Below, piece after piece: positions 44,871-57,140 of a DNA stretch of 64,000 nucleotides (position 1 is the stretch's first letter; each line of letters begins with the position of its first letter). Below the pieces are notes generated by a model. The model ran no database searches. It was given only the letters and a program-made list of their open reading frames with translations, and had not been told where the DNA came from. Where the stretch lies: positions 1 through 64,000 of the forward strand of contig JADFUC010001695.1 in NCBI GenBank assembly GCA_019722365.1. Reading direction: 5' to 3'. The translations under genes were made by a program, and so were the position numbers. The DNA comes from Lithospermum erythrorhizon. Taxonomy: Eukaryota > Streptophyta > Magnoliopsida > Boraginales > Boraginaceae.

Positions 44871-45624
44871 TGTTTGAGTTGTTTTAGTTGTGAATTATTT
44901 GAGAGGTACTAGTGTTGGTAGAGTTATTGGGAGTTATTTGGGGCATAGTTAGCATTGTTTTCTTTAGAGATGCGTGATTATAGTTGGGTGTCCTTCTTAG
45001 TAATAATGCGTGTTTAGTTGATGGGCCGATGAAATTATGATAATTGTAATGTTGGTATTGGTATATTTTTATAATGAAAGCATGATCATGAGCTCGTTAC
45101 ATAAATATTTTATGTTATAAAGGCCACGAATTATGTAATATTACGAAAAAAATCTATCTATGTTATGCGAAATTAACTATTCTTATTTACTCTACTCGTG
45201 GGTGTGGGTTAATTTCCTCACGAGATAAATTACTCACTAAACTTCACGACACACCACAATTAAGCTATGGGCGACATTTGTGCCGGGTTTAGCGGGTGGT
45301 GCGTGTTACAGTCCGTTCGTATGATCGGAATTTGAGTGCTTAAGGTGAGAGACGAATTGGTTGTGATCCTCCGCAGTCTTCTTGTTGTTTAGTTATAGTG
45401 CGATGTTTATATTGTGGTTATTTGGGATGTCAGTTGTATCTTGTTGACATTTTGTACTTTGACAGTTATTTTCTTAAAAAACTATTCTTCTCGGATGTAT
45501 TTATTTTTTGGTTTATTTAAGGGCGGTGGGTCTTTTCAAATTGGAGTCATCCATTCGATTTGGTGACTACGGTGTATAAGTTTGGGCGATTCTACCCTGG
45601 TGACCGACTGATGCGGTCGTTACA

Positions 45625-47117
45625 TCTAAGACCAAAACCGATACCAAAAGCAATTCAAAGAAAGTGGTTAAAAGACAAAGGCATTTCTTGCCATCTAGCC
45701 TACTAAAACCCATGGTTGCTATTACTAAGGTGCAAAAGTACACTAGCATGCCGAGTTAAGTATATTCTGACCCGTGGAAGCTGTCTAAATAAACCAAGCA
45801 TGGTGATAAGCATGGGAGTTAAAGCAACGTGCTGACACCCGTATCCGCGAAGCGAGCTTGCAAAAAAAACCGGTGAAACGTCTCGAAGATCGTAATGAGA
45901 ATGGGTTAAATTACCCTACTCATGCACAAAAATTCTATCATCAAAGTCTCAATTTAAAAGGAATATCAAGTAAATTCTAAAGTCCACAATACATGGGCGT
46001 GTAAGGGCTATGACACACATGCGAATCTGAAACATAGAGGTTGACAAAGCCAAGATAATAACAAAAACGAAAAGCTTAGCTCAAAAGCCTGTAGACATTT
46101 CCTCAAGACCAACGGCCAGTGAGACTGCAGTAAGTACCAATAAAATTCAGGCTAAAACTACATCAAAAAAGCGAGCACATAGAAAAAGACTAGCCTCAAT
46201 CGGGTTCAAGCTAGGAGAAACAATTCTCCCAAAACTGCAATAGCCGAAGGTCGAACCGCTAAAGTCGTGACCAAGACTCATATCTTGGCTTTGAAGAACA
46301 AACTTTGAGGTCACCATATCTCCGTCGTCTCGGCGGCTTAGAAAGCGATATAAAGAAGTCCAAAATCCAACAAGAAGCTTGATAATGTTATGAGAGTTTT
46401 AGTGGAATTGTTTCTACAATTTAGAACACAATGAAACTTGATACGATTCATAATACCAAAGCAAACATGTGGGAGCAACTTACAAGTGGTGGTATATCCA
46501 ATTATCAAGCAAGAATTCATAAATGTTGATGTTAATGACAAAATTCTTATACATTCACTGATTATCAAAAGAATTAAGAATTTTGATTTCATGATGGGTT
46601 GAGGAATTAATGGTATAAACTTATTCATACAAATATCAAAGAGACACGTCTGGCTTGCCATTAAATGCATGATCAAGCAATAGGGTATAGAATTAACAAA
46701 GGTTCCTTATTTTATGTTGAATTCTTGATTCTTCAAAAATATTTGCAAGCTTGGTGCAAATCTTCTACTCTCAACCTCGTAGTAAGATAATATTACCATA
46801 AAAGCATCAAAAGTATCCACGAAGTTAAAAAAGAAAAAAAGACAAAACAAAAAGAGATGATTATCTGCTCACACCTTGAATTTGGTGCTAGGTAGGTGAA
46901 GCGATGATGAATTCTTTTCTTGATTCATGTCATCTTTAAATAGAGAGGCCTAGTAGGCCCGATGCTAAAAAGTCCATTGTTTATACTTGGTGGACCAAGA
47001 AAAATACTTGAGTAGACAGTAAAGCCCTTGTCTTGAATTTTGAGACATTAGGGTTTCCCTACTACCCAAGTGATTCGAAAAATCACTACAAATTCAATGG
47101 GGGGGGCAAAATTTTCA
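45625..47117 (+). mobile_element. F element 3' region, right of solo LTR
   Basis: About 1.5 kb of 3' non-coding or unrecognisable coding sequence. The 112-codon minus-strand frame at 46338-46676 has no recognisable motif. Ends in a GGGGGGGGCAAAA tract (47099-47111), the probable polypurine tract preceding the 3' LTR. Confidence 0.5.
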
Positions 47118-48650
47118 TGTGAAAATTTATCCCAAATGTCTCTCGGTTAAATAAATAAACTTGACATGGACGAAAATTATGAAAAATAAATTTTAATTCT
47201 AAATTACATTCTAAAAGTCAAAATAATTAATTCTAAGACTCACATGGGTCAAGATAAATTGTATTTTAAATATTTAGCATGACTTAAATTCAAGTAAAAA
47301 TAGAGATACTAATTCCATTAAATCCACAATGATTGGGATTAATATAAATCTGACCAAAATACGAATCTTAACATATAATCATTTATGTTAGTAGTAAAAC
47401 TCTAGAAAATCAATTCTAAATCAAATCCTACCATAGATCGGGAATTAAGTAGTTCTTAACGTGTACTAAATTGATGTTAACATTAAACTAATAAATTAAT
47501 TTTCATTAAATCATCTATTGATAGAAATTAAATGGAATGTAACATACTAAATTCATCTTAGTATCCAAACTCCCAAATAATTTGATTCTCACAATGGATT
47601 GAGAATTAAATGGGATCCCAAACATGGAGTTGGCATTGAATCCCACATAAATTAAGTCTTCATTAAGTCAATCTTAGGGCTTAATTAACGATTGTGACAA
47701 CTTGATTATTTCACAATAAATTAAAATAAAATCAAACCATCCCTTATAAGTTACTTTCGAATGACTAGAGGTTGACCGAGGATTGTGATCATATGAGTCA
47801 TGATAGTCCCTACAAATGACTAAATAGATCTTGAAGTCCACCAAATGACATGGGTAATGACTAAGCGAGTGTAGTAAGTCAATCTGGGTTAACTCTGACT
47901 TTGGCCCTCACATAGAGGGGAGAAAGGTTAAATAGGACCAAGATATGAAGTAAGTTCACATCAATGGTCAACATACAGCTGCTTTCATCCAAAAATCGAG
48001 ATAAGAAGGCGGATGTTAGTTATAAAAGGGGCGGCTTGCGTGCTATATCCACAAGTAAATGTGAAGACTCTTGAACCACCAACATGTACTAAATTCATGT
48101 TGGAAAATAAGAAACTTATTTAATTAGAATTGACACCTACTATGTATGTACGGTTCGAGGCAATACGCCAAACGGTGTAAATTTAAAAAAAAATTAATCA
48201 AATTGATTAAGATGAATTAATCAAATTAATTAAAAATGGAGCCACTAAAAAAATGTCACGTGGCTAATTAGGATTATCGATGAAACCCTAAATTCAAATT
48301 AAACCCTCCATCGAGCAAGGGCTCGGAAATAAGCCCACGAAGTGTGGTGAAGTTAAAATGAGTTTTATATTAATTAGCAATAACTTTAAACTCGAAATAG
48401 GGTTCAATTCTGGGGAGATAAATTTAATATATCAGGAAATATGGAATCGATATGTAGCGTATTTGACCTACAAAACCCTACTCCGTCATGAACGATGAGC
48501 CTCTTTCTCTTACTTGGAGAAGAGGGAATTTCCTAATATCCACGACGGTCCGAATCTTTTCAAAATCGCCAGTTAAGATCATGATCCACTTGAAACCAGA
48601 CTTGCCAATCAGAAGCAAGTATTCAAAGCCTAGAAGCCTATAAATACCCC
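47118..48650 (+). mobile_element. 3' LTR of gypsy element F (truncated)
   Basis: Begins after the G tract at about TGTGAAAATTT and includes the segment (48350-48650) matching 1490-1800. It ends abruptly just after the TATA box, where Tekay LTR sequence starts. A second possible start, TGTTGGAAAATAAG at 48098, cannot be excluded because the 5' copy is incomplete. Interior 47150-48090 is AT-rich without coding. Confidence 0.6.
48639..48646 (+). promoter_or_regulatory. TATA box of F 3' LTR
   Basis: TATAAATA, in the same GCCTATAAATACCCC context as 1789-1796. The downstream transcription start region is replaced by Tekay sequence. Confidence 0.6.
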
Positions 48651-48817
48651 CTCACAGGGTAGGTCATTAATTTTAGTACTCAGGCGCAGGTTTCGTGTGT
48701 TGATGGTATCACTTGTGGTTATACTGGGTTTATATACTTGTTAGGAGTTATCAATATTTGAGTCTTTTAGTGGAGTCTAATCTTTCCTTTCTCTTGATAG
48801 ATCGTAGACTATTGAGA

Positions 48818-49870
48818 ATGCCTCACGTAAATTCTATTCCATTTGGGTGTGCCAAGAGGTACAACAAGAGGTGCAGCGAGAGGAGCTGCGAGAGGTGCCA
48901 GAGGAGGTAGAGGTGCCGGAGATGCGGCGTGGATAGCGTTGTGGGCGTGTGAGCCTAGTGTAGGATAGCAAGGTTCTGGGGTAAATGTTGATGGAGATCA
49001 AGGTGGGATACGCAATAGTAGGGCCCAGGGAAGTGGAGTGCGAGGAGCAAACTATTTGAACATTTCTGAGCCGGGACCATGAGGATTCGTCGGGCCAATT
49101 CTATATTCAGGCATTAGAGTTCATTCGAGACTTGGAAAGCATATTTGAGCCTATGGGAATTAATGGAAGTTAGGACCCATTCTGGGTTATAAATTACATG
49201 GTGGAGCTCGAGATTGGTGGAAAAATGTACCGCGAATCTTTGGTTGTGGTTGAATGATTTCGGTGATGTAGGATCGGTTGTGACAACTTGTTCGAGAGAG
49301 CTTTGTCTTAAAGTGCACATGTAGACTTTAGAAAGAGAATTGATCCAGCTTAAATAAGGAGGCAGAAATGTAAATGACTATGACAAAGATTCGATGATAC
49401 ATCTAGTTTCTTCCAGAGGTAAATGCTAGTGAGAGGAAGAGGATCGAGAGATTCAGGGACAGGGATGAAGTGGGAGGTCTGCACTAGATTGTCACTCAAG
49501 AATTATGCAACCTTTCATGAATTATTGAATGATGCCTTACAAGTAAAGAGATGGAGTTGGCCAGTGTCGAGTTGAAGTAAGGAGAAAAGAGGAAGACAGG
49601 ATGTTTCTAGGATGGGTGGTCAATCGAGTTACGCAGGTTAGGGGCGTCCATTCTGGCCCGCCGTCGTTATAGCGAGTCGGTTTAGTGCCCACAACTGCTA
49701 ATTCTCAGTGCTGCTAACAGCTTCTTTGCCCCGGGTTTTTAGTGCATTTGGAGGATCTCGGAGAGGTGATCGAGTGCGAGACTAACTTTGAGTGTTTCCG
49801 TTGTGGTAAGCGGGTCATAAAGGCATGGAATGCCATGGCCGAGTTGTGAGTGCATTATCGATCATGCGAG
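48818..49870 (+). pseudogene. gag: gag relic of the Tekay-type element
   Basis: Nucleocapsid/capsid polyprotein remnant. It starts with ATG at 48818 followed, after a frame change, by an Arg/Gly-rich N-terminus (RGAARGARGGRG-like, 48850-48915), common in Tekay gag. The middle is broken. At 49792-49835 a CFRCGK block is followed, one base out of frame, by GHKGMEC, a CCHC zinc knuckle destroyed by a single-base loss. Confidence 0.7.
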
Positions 49871-50045
49871 GAAGGGGCATTGGCTGGTGGTGTCCCGAGA
49901 GGCAAAATTGTTTGTGGAAGTAGCACATTTACTCCAGCGCAACCGAGTAGGGGAGGTTATCGAAAAGAGTCGAGGAGGTCGGATTGGTGGTAGGGGAGAC
50001 TCCGGATGTGGAGTCGAGTGTCGGGTAATGTGCTGGAAGTAGTCG

Positions 50046-50300
50046 GTGGTCTTGTGGGCCAGTCATTGTCCCGAGATATTTGCAGTTACCCAGCAGGAAG
50101 CCCAGGATTCTCCCAGAGTGGTGACAGGTACTCTAAAATTATGTGGGCTAAAAGCTAAAGTCTTGTTTGATTCTGGAGCTACTCATTCTTTCATATCTCT
50201 GAAATTTTCCCAGCATATTCCTATAACTCGAGAAATTCTTGCTATACCACTTCTAATTCTAACGCCGGTGAGATGCATTAAGATTGATGAGAATGCGTGA
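50046..50300 (+). pseudogene. Aspartic protease relic of the Tekay-type element
   Basis: An open frame of 84 codons reading VVTGTLKLCGLKAKVLFDSG and then ATHSFIS. The retropepsin catalytic triad D-S-G is intact (GAT at 50169-50171). It ends with a TGA stop near 50298, and a MNDFDLILGMNWL-like stretch follows in another frame (50358-50400). The protease would cleave Gag-Pol. Confidence 0.8.
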
Positions 50301-50679
50301 TAAGCATCCCTTAGTATTGAAAATCAATGTCTGGAGATAGATTTACTTTCTTTTGAGATGAATGATTTTGACCTTATTTTGGGGATGAATTGGTTGGGGA
50401 GACATCATGCAGTGATAGATTGTAAATCTTAGAAGATTGAAATATCTAGTCTACGAAAAATCTAAGATCTTTTTCCTAAGTGATGAAAAATTCTTCCTCT
50501 TGCCCTCATTTCTACTTTGGTGCCCATAAGATGTTGAGATCGGGGATGTGTTGGTTATCTTTGCCCGTATTGTTAACACAAGTAAGGAGGAGATCGAGAC
50601 TAAAGGAGTGCATGTTGTGAGAGTATGTTGATCGTTTCGGAGGTGTTGCGAGCTTCCTCACAATGCGAGAGGTGGAGTT

Positions 50680-52056
50680 TTTCCATAGGAGTGCTAAGTA
50701 CTACTCCGATTTCTATGGCTGCTTATAGAATGGCTCCCTCTGAGTTGAAGGAGTTGAAGACTCAGCTACAAGAATTGTTGGATAAGAAGTTAGATTCGAC
50801 CAAGTAGTTCTGTAGGGTCTTTCTTGTGTTGTTTGTCGAGAAGAAGGATGGATCTACGAGGTTTGATAGCCATTGATTATAGGCAATTGAATAAAGTAAC
50901 AATTAAGAATGGGTTCTGGTGCCTAAGATTGATGATCTGTTTGATCAATTGAGGATGCTATGTATTTTCTAAGATTGAGTTGAGGCAGTTACCGTCGGTT
51001 GAGGATTCACAAGAAAAGATGATGTATCGAAGTCGGCATTTAGAACAAGATATGGGCACTACGAGTTTTTGGTGATGCCGTTTGGGTTGACGAATGCACC
51101 TGCAGCATTTATGGACCTTATGAATCGGGTGTTCCGCTCTTATTTGGATAAATTTGTGGTGGTGTTTATTGATGACATTTTGATATATTCTAGTAGTGAG
51201 GGAGAGCATGAAGAGCACTTGAGAATTGTGTTGGAGACCTTGAGGAGAAACGAATTGTATGCTAAATTTTCCAAGTGTGAATTTTGATTGGGTCATGTGA
51301 TTTCGGAGAGGGTATAAGTGTTGATCCTCAAAAAGTTGAAGTTGTGATGAATTAGGAGCGACCCTTGATATTCTTGAAATATGAAATTTTGGATGCAGCG
51401 GGATATATTTATCTGAGGATTTCTCAATTATTGCAACACCCATGACCAAGTTGACTAGGAAGGGAGTTCCATTTGTTTGGAGTGAGGATTGTGAACGGTG
51501 CTTTAATGAGTTGAAAGGGAAACTAACTACCGCTCCAGTGTTGACTCTTCCGTCGGGACAGGATGGCTATGTCGTGTATAGTGATGCTTCACATCAGGGG
51601 TTGGGATGTGTACTAATGCAACATGGTAAGGTAATAGCTTATGCATCGCGACAGTTGAGAAATCATGAGAAGAATTATCCGACACATGATTTGGAGCTAG
51701 CTGCAATTGTGTTTGCACTTAAGATTTGGAGGCATTATTTGTATGGTGTGACTTGCCAAATTTTTACTGATCACAAGAGTTTGAAGTACCTTCCGACGCA
51801 GAGAGACCTGAATTTGAGGCAGAGGAGATGGATGGAGTTTATCAGCGACTACGATGTGACTATTGAGTATCACCCGGGGAAGGCGAATGTTGTAGCAGAT
51901 GCTTTGAGTAGAAAGGGGAAGGCTAAAGAACCAAAGGTAGAGATGAAGCAGCTTGGAGTTGATCTTGAGGTTGGTAGCAGTGGTGAGTTGTTGGCTTATG
52001 TGAAGGTTCGACCTGTACTCTTTGATCGAATCTTGGAGCCGAGAGAAAATAGATGA
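50680..52056 (+). pseudogene. Reverse transcriptase and RNase H relic (Tekay type)
   Basis: RT: 50695-50807 gives AYRMAPSELKELKTQLQELL; then shifted frames; 51069-51287 gives [20 protein letters not shown] and the active site [11 protein letters not shown], with both catalytic aspartates kept. RNase H: 51442-52056 is an intact 204-codon frame with [42 protein letters not shown] and ADALSR, the conserved acidic positions of RNase HI. These are the best-preserved frames in the window, but stops at 51285 and between the parts break the polyprotein. Confidence 0.9.
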
Positions 52057-52138
52057 AAGTCTGAGAATATCATTAAAGAGGTGTAGAGTGGAGGTAGATC
52101 AGATTTCCTGGTTGATGATAGTGGTGCTTTGAGGATGA

Positions 52139-53415
52139 ATGGTACGTTGTTTGAAGAAGGAAATTCTTGATGAGGCTCATAATGCTCCTTATAGCATGCA
52201 TCCGGGTAGCACGAAGATGTATCGGGACTTGAGGTTGGTTTATTGGTGGCCTGGGATGAAGAGAGAGATTGCAGAGTTTGTGGCGAGGTGTTTGATTTGT
52301 CAGCAGGTGAAGATTGAGCATAGACACCCTGCAGGTTTGTTGCAGCCACTTCCGATTCCTGAATGGACGTGGGAGAACATTACCATGGATTTCTTATTTG
52401 GACTTCCTAGATCGTCGAGGCGGAACGATGGGATTTGGGTGATGCATTAGACCCAGATTGTAGCCGGAAGTACGCTCACTTCACTTACCCGATTAAATCG
52501 TGATGGACTGAGAGGCTAAGCGAAGATGTATGTTGTCAGTTATTGTGAATTGCATGGGGTTCAGTGTCGATTATGTCACGTGACCCGTGATCACGAGGTT
52601 TACCGAGATTTTGGAGGTTTTGAGGCGTTGAGGACCGAGGAGTTGATTTAGTACATGCTCCATCCTAGGCAGGATGGGCAATCGGAAGGGCGATCCTAGA
52701 CCTTATATGTTTTGACGTGTTACGAGTTTCTCAGGGAGTTGGGATGATGAGTTGCCTAAGATGGAGTTCGCGTATAATAATAGTTTTCACGCTAGTATCA
52801 AGATGGCACCATTTGAGGCGTTATATGGGCGGAAGTGTCGAACTCCAGTTTGTTGGAATGAAGTGGGAGAGAAGAAGGTTTATGGTTCCGAGTTAGTTGA
52901 AAGGTCGGTGGAGAGGATCAAGTTGATACATAACGAGAGCAGTAATAAGATAGGCCGAGAAAAATAAGTTGATAAATCATTTGAGTGGACTTGTGTTTGA
53001 AGTTGGTGATCGGTGTTTTGTGGAGTATCTCCATGGAAGGGGAGTATCACGGTTTGGAAGGAAATGGAAGTTAGTCCCGTTACCACGGACCGTTTGATTT
53101 TAGCGAGAGTGGGATCCACTAGGCTTTCCGTTTGGTGTTGCCTCGGTTTGGATAAATTCATAATGTCTTCCATGTGTCTTGCTGAGAGAGTATATTCCGG
53201 ATGAGTCTCACATTCTTAGCTCGATACCGGTGGAACTTGAGGAGGATCTCACCTTTGAGGAGAAACCGGTGAGGATTCTTGACCGGAAGGAAAAGGCATT
53301 GAGAAACAAGGTGGTGGCCTTGGTGAAAGTGTTGTGGAGGAATCAACGCGTTGAGGAGGCGACATGGGAGCGCGAGGATGACATGAGGAGTCGTTACCCG
53401 CAACTTTTCGTGTAG
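52139..53415 (+). pseudogene. Integrase with chromodomain relic (Tekay type)
   Basis: 52139-52450 keeps the HHCC zinc finger (EAHNAPYSMHPGSTKMYRDL, CLICQQVK) and PEWTWENITMDFLFGLP. The catalytic core (52450-52750) is badly decayed. 52752-52967 gives EFAYNNSFHASIKMAPFEAL and YGRKCRTPVCW. The last frame, 53179-53415, holds ELEEDLTFEEKPVRILDRKE and VKVLWRNQRVEEATWERE, a chromodomain-like C-terminus that in chromoviruses can direct integration into heterochromatin. Frames between are shifted. Confidence 0.9.
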
Positions 53416-53525
53416 GAGGTATTTGTTGTAATTGTTTTGTTTTACATGTTGTATGTCTGCGAGTTGCATTAAGTGTCTCTTCCGTGGTTGTTGAGTTGAG
53501 AAATTTCGAGGACGAAATTTTTATT

Positions 53526-53537
53526 AGGTGGGTAGAT
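53526..53537 (+). promoter_or_regulatory. Polypurine tract of the Tekay-type element
   Basis: AGGTGGGTAGAT directly before the LTR start TGAAATAACCCG, preceded by the frequent 'TTTCGAGGACGAAATTTTTA' phrase of this lineage. Confidence 0.8.
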
Positions 53538-54107
53538 TGAAATAACCCGTTACGCCTAAGCGATTAAATTATTATATATCGTCTAAGGGTGGGACCCAGA
53601 GATAGTATAATTGATTTCAGAATAAAATTGATATGCCGAGACTAGTATTAGATGAGTAGTAATTTATGTCACAAACAATAATACAATTGAAATCGTTTTC
53701 ATTAAAATTTTATGCCAATAAGTAGAGAAATAATACATTTTACCAGCGGGGGCTAAACCATCTAAATATCTTCCACTAACCCCCCACTATCTCCTCGTTC
53801 TTATCCTCGTCCAAAACAAAATCCATTCTCCTTTCGTAAGTGTTGGCGGGTCGTCCCTTCTAATTTCCCTTGATATTTTTTATTTTCTTGGTGAAATCTT
53901 GTTGAATCTAGCTCCATAATCTTGTTTCCCATCTCTTGATTTTCAAAGGTATGATTTTAATCTTCAAATCTCATTATTTTGAGCTATAGTTGACTATTAT
54001 AACTTGAGTTGACTTTGAGTTTGAGACTTTATAATGGTATAGAAGTATCATCTAAGCTTAGATTATGTGGTTAGAAGTTATAATAATGGATTTTTGGGGT
54101 TGAAATG

Positions 54108-57100
54108 TGTAACGACCCGCCCCGGTGGGCCCCACGAGGTTGGGACAAAATCGTCAACTCGAATAATGATACATGCGATGGATAACGATAAAATGACTTC
54201 ATTTAGGTGATAATAAAAATAATGTTCGTCGTCGAGATTAAGTATAAACCTTCCTGACAACTAAAAAGAATAATATAAATACAACGTCAATCAACGCGTT
54301 TACAACTCGAGACAACAATAATTATTAAGTACAACAAAAACTCCCAGAAGATAAGTATGAGTATTGAGGTCTTGGCCACCGTCGCGCTCACGGATGCCAT
54401 TTACTCGGCCGATGCATCTCGGTGCGTCCATATTGAAGCTAGGCATATAAAAATGCCGCCCTGAGAATAGGGGTCGACTATGAAATTTGAGTGAATTCAA
54501 ATATCCGCAGTGGCAAAACAAATACGAAGAAGGATAAAATTCAAGTCACTTTTTGTTAAAGACTATACACCTCAAAAGGGTTATATTTATATGCTACTCT
54601 CATTAAGACAAATCTTTCCTTAATGACTTTCAACTAAGCATGACAACCCGCTGCGTCAACAACTTGCTCACGCTCACACCTTAATCACGGCTTATCTCTC
54701 ACATTTCTTATCTTTCTTAAGTATATAGTAAACTCAGCGATATTTAACTCACATAACAACTCAACTATTATCTTTAATTCACCTTAAAGTGCTATACCCA
54801 AATATAGCTATACACCTCTAAGGCAAATAAATATTTATCATAAGAACTTCCAAATCGTTTCATTATGTTAATACAACTTAGTAACTTATGTCTTGAATCA
54901 AGGTAAACTTATTCTTCAATTAGTATTCGGAACTTATTTCCCTCAATGGTATCAACGTCGTGGTTAGATCATAACTTATCTACTAACATATTTGAATTCA
55001 AATTTCCACCATTTATAAAATATCATCAACATCATCGATAAACTAGCATGAACCTCGGTTTAAAATGTTTGTACTACTATCCTCATTCAAGTTATCACGA
55101 CCGTTAACCAACTCAATTTTTAACATTTAGGGAGGTATAGCGATTAATATGACAAACATAATTCGACATAATTTAAATGAAGGCAACATCTAAGTATATT
55201 AACATCTGTATCCATAACCAATCAATGAGTCATAAAACATATCCTGAAACACCATAGAAAATTTAAGCGTGTAACACAACCAAATAGACCCAACTCCGCG
55301 GCCTCGTAACCACGACTACGAAACGCTACAACTAAACCACTGTCGACTCAACAACTGATCAACTCGTCAGCGGTGTCAGCTGCGTCAAACCTGATCCAAC
55401 TCGACCAACTCCTCTCAACTAAAAAACAACTCATATCATCTCATATATTTCATGCCTCCAGGATTTCTCTGACTAATGCATATAAATCAACCTCAACTGC
55501 GGGGAGGAAAACTTATGCCCGTCGACATAAGCTATCACCAAGTGTAGCAGTCTGACTTAAAAACACAGCAGCTTATACCCGGTATAAGGAAAATACCCGG
55601 ATAATACAACTCGGCATACATCAACAACTCCGCACTTATACATAATTATGGCGCAACACGGAGTAATACAACCCACACATATATCAACAACTCCTCAGAA
55701 ACACCTATACGACTCATTAACCCAGGCAAACCAACGCAGAAATAAACAACTCCCAACCAAAACATCAAAATCATCAATTACAGATGAAAATACAGCCCCT
55801 GACAAGACACACACAATCAACAATAACATATACATATACAAAGAAGTAGATAAAACTCACGTGATTTGTACTCACCTTAGTTAGCGATAAGCGTCACTTT
55901 AATCGATCCAAGTGTCTTTCCCACGTTCGACACAATCAAAACATCCGAAAATATAATTATTACAACTCCGTTATTAACTCTCTTCTTAGTTTTTTATTTC
56001 CAACTTCATGAAAGCCAAATTTAATTATCAACTTAACAACTCTAGGTGGAAATATTACTACGCGTGTTTAAACGACTAATAAAACGACAAAATTCGGACC
56101 ACCCCAACAATAAACATTCTGTTGCTACGAACCCCAATGCCAACACTACAACAATATCCCTAATCAATCAAACAATCAATTCCCCAACTAATTAATCCAT
56201 TTCTAACGACCTTTAGTCAACCCAAATGTTAATCAACTTACAAAATCCTACCTCAAACATACTCTCATCAATGACACCAAAATCACCATATACTCCAAAA
56301 CAATTATATTAACTTCCAACAAGTCACTTTTACAAATTTATATTTTTCTTCAAAAAGTCAACGAAAGTCAAAGGGTACATAATTTCCTCATCTCTTAGTA
56401 TTCGAACTATTAGAGACTTATACACCTTGTTTAAAACATCAATTATATACCCATGTAATTAGATTCAATAATATTCAACTTTTACAAAAAGTCAACAAAA
56501 GTCAACTATCCATCTCGGCACATTTTCAACTCCAATCGGAGTCTTATCGACAGCGTACCATAATCTAGCTTAGATGATAATTCTATACCATTTTAAACCT
56601 CAAAACTCAGATCAACCCAAATCACAAAAGTCAACATTCTCATATCAAGAAATACTCAAAAGATTACAACTTTTACCTTGATTCGAAAGAAGATGATGAG
56701 GGAAACTCTCAAGAAATTTTAGAAGCCAGCTTGCAAGATGAGGAAGAAATCGAAGAAATCCGGGAGGGGGAGGAGAGGTCCAGTTTTAGAGGTTAGGGGA
56801 AAGAGATGGGATTTTTATTTTTAGTTGTTTGGTTTAATAGTAATTGAATGGAGTGACCAAATTATTTTATGTGGTGATAACTTAGATCGTTAATTCAATC
56901 GATGCCTCTCGTTTAACTTATCTCGACAACTAACTTCCAAACATTAACATTTCTACCCTCAAATTATATTACCACCCAACTAATATCATTACCATTCGAC
57001 TACAACTTTATACTACCAACCTACCGATTCGTTGTATTTTCAACTATTCAACTTCGAAATTTTTTATTTCTCCTCGAAATAGTCCACCGAGCAACTAGTA

Positions 57101-57140
57101 TACTATTACAATAATATTGAAATGCAGACGAGTTATTACA
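54108..57140 (-). mobile_element. Second Tekay/Del-type solo LTR, nested in the 3' LTR
   Basis: 3033 bases with plus-strand ends TGTAACGACCCGCC and GACGAGTTATTACA, so the LTR reads TGTAATAACTCGTC..CGGGTCGTTACA on the minus strand. Flanked by perfect AAATG (54103-54107, 57141-57145). No coding domain; the small frames inside are not supported. It is a different family from the host LTR. Confidence 0.9.

Larger units (their letters stand above)
43147..45624 (+). mobile_element. Tekay/Del-type gypsy solo LTR
   Basis: 2478 bases from TGAAATAACCCGTTAC to GATGCGGTCGTTACA, flanked by perfect TCTAA duplications (43142-43146, 45625-45629). It is the same family as the 3' LTR at 53538-59049, whose length without its insert is 2474 bases. 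The two share TGAAATAACCCGTTAC, AGCGATTAAATTA, TTGAAATCGTTTTCATTAAA and GTAATATAGTTGTTTTGGA-like blocks. No internal region remains, indicating LTR-LTR recombination. Confidence 0.9.

Noticed and set aside
50958..51449. 163-codon minus-strand frame
   Set aside because: Antisense shadow of the Tekay RT.
43147..53537. 43147 LTR as the 5' LTR of the Tekay-type element with everything between as its interior
   Set aside because: The 43147-45624 LTR has its own perfect TCTAA duplications, no primer site follows it, and the sequence between belongs to element F.
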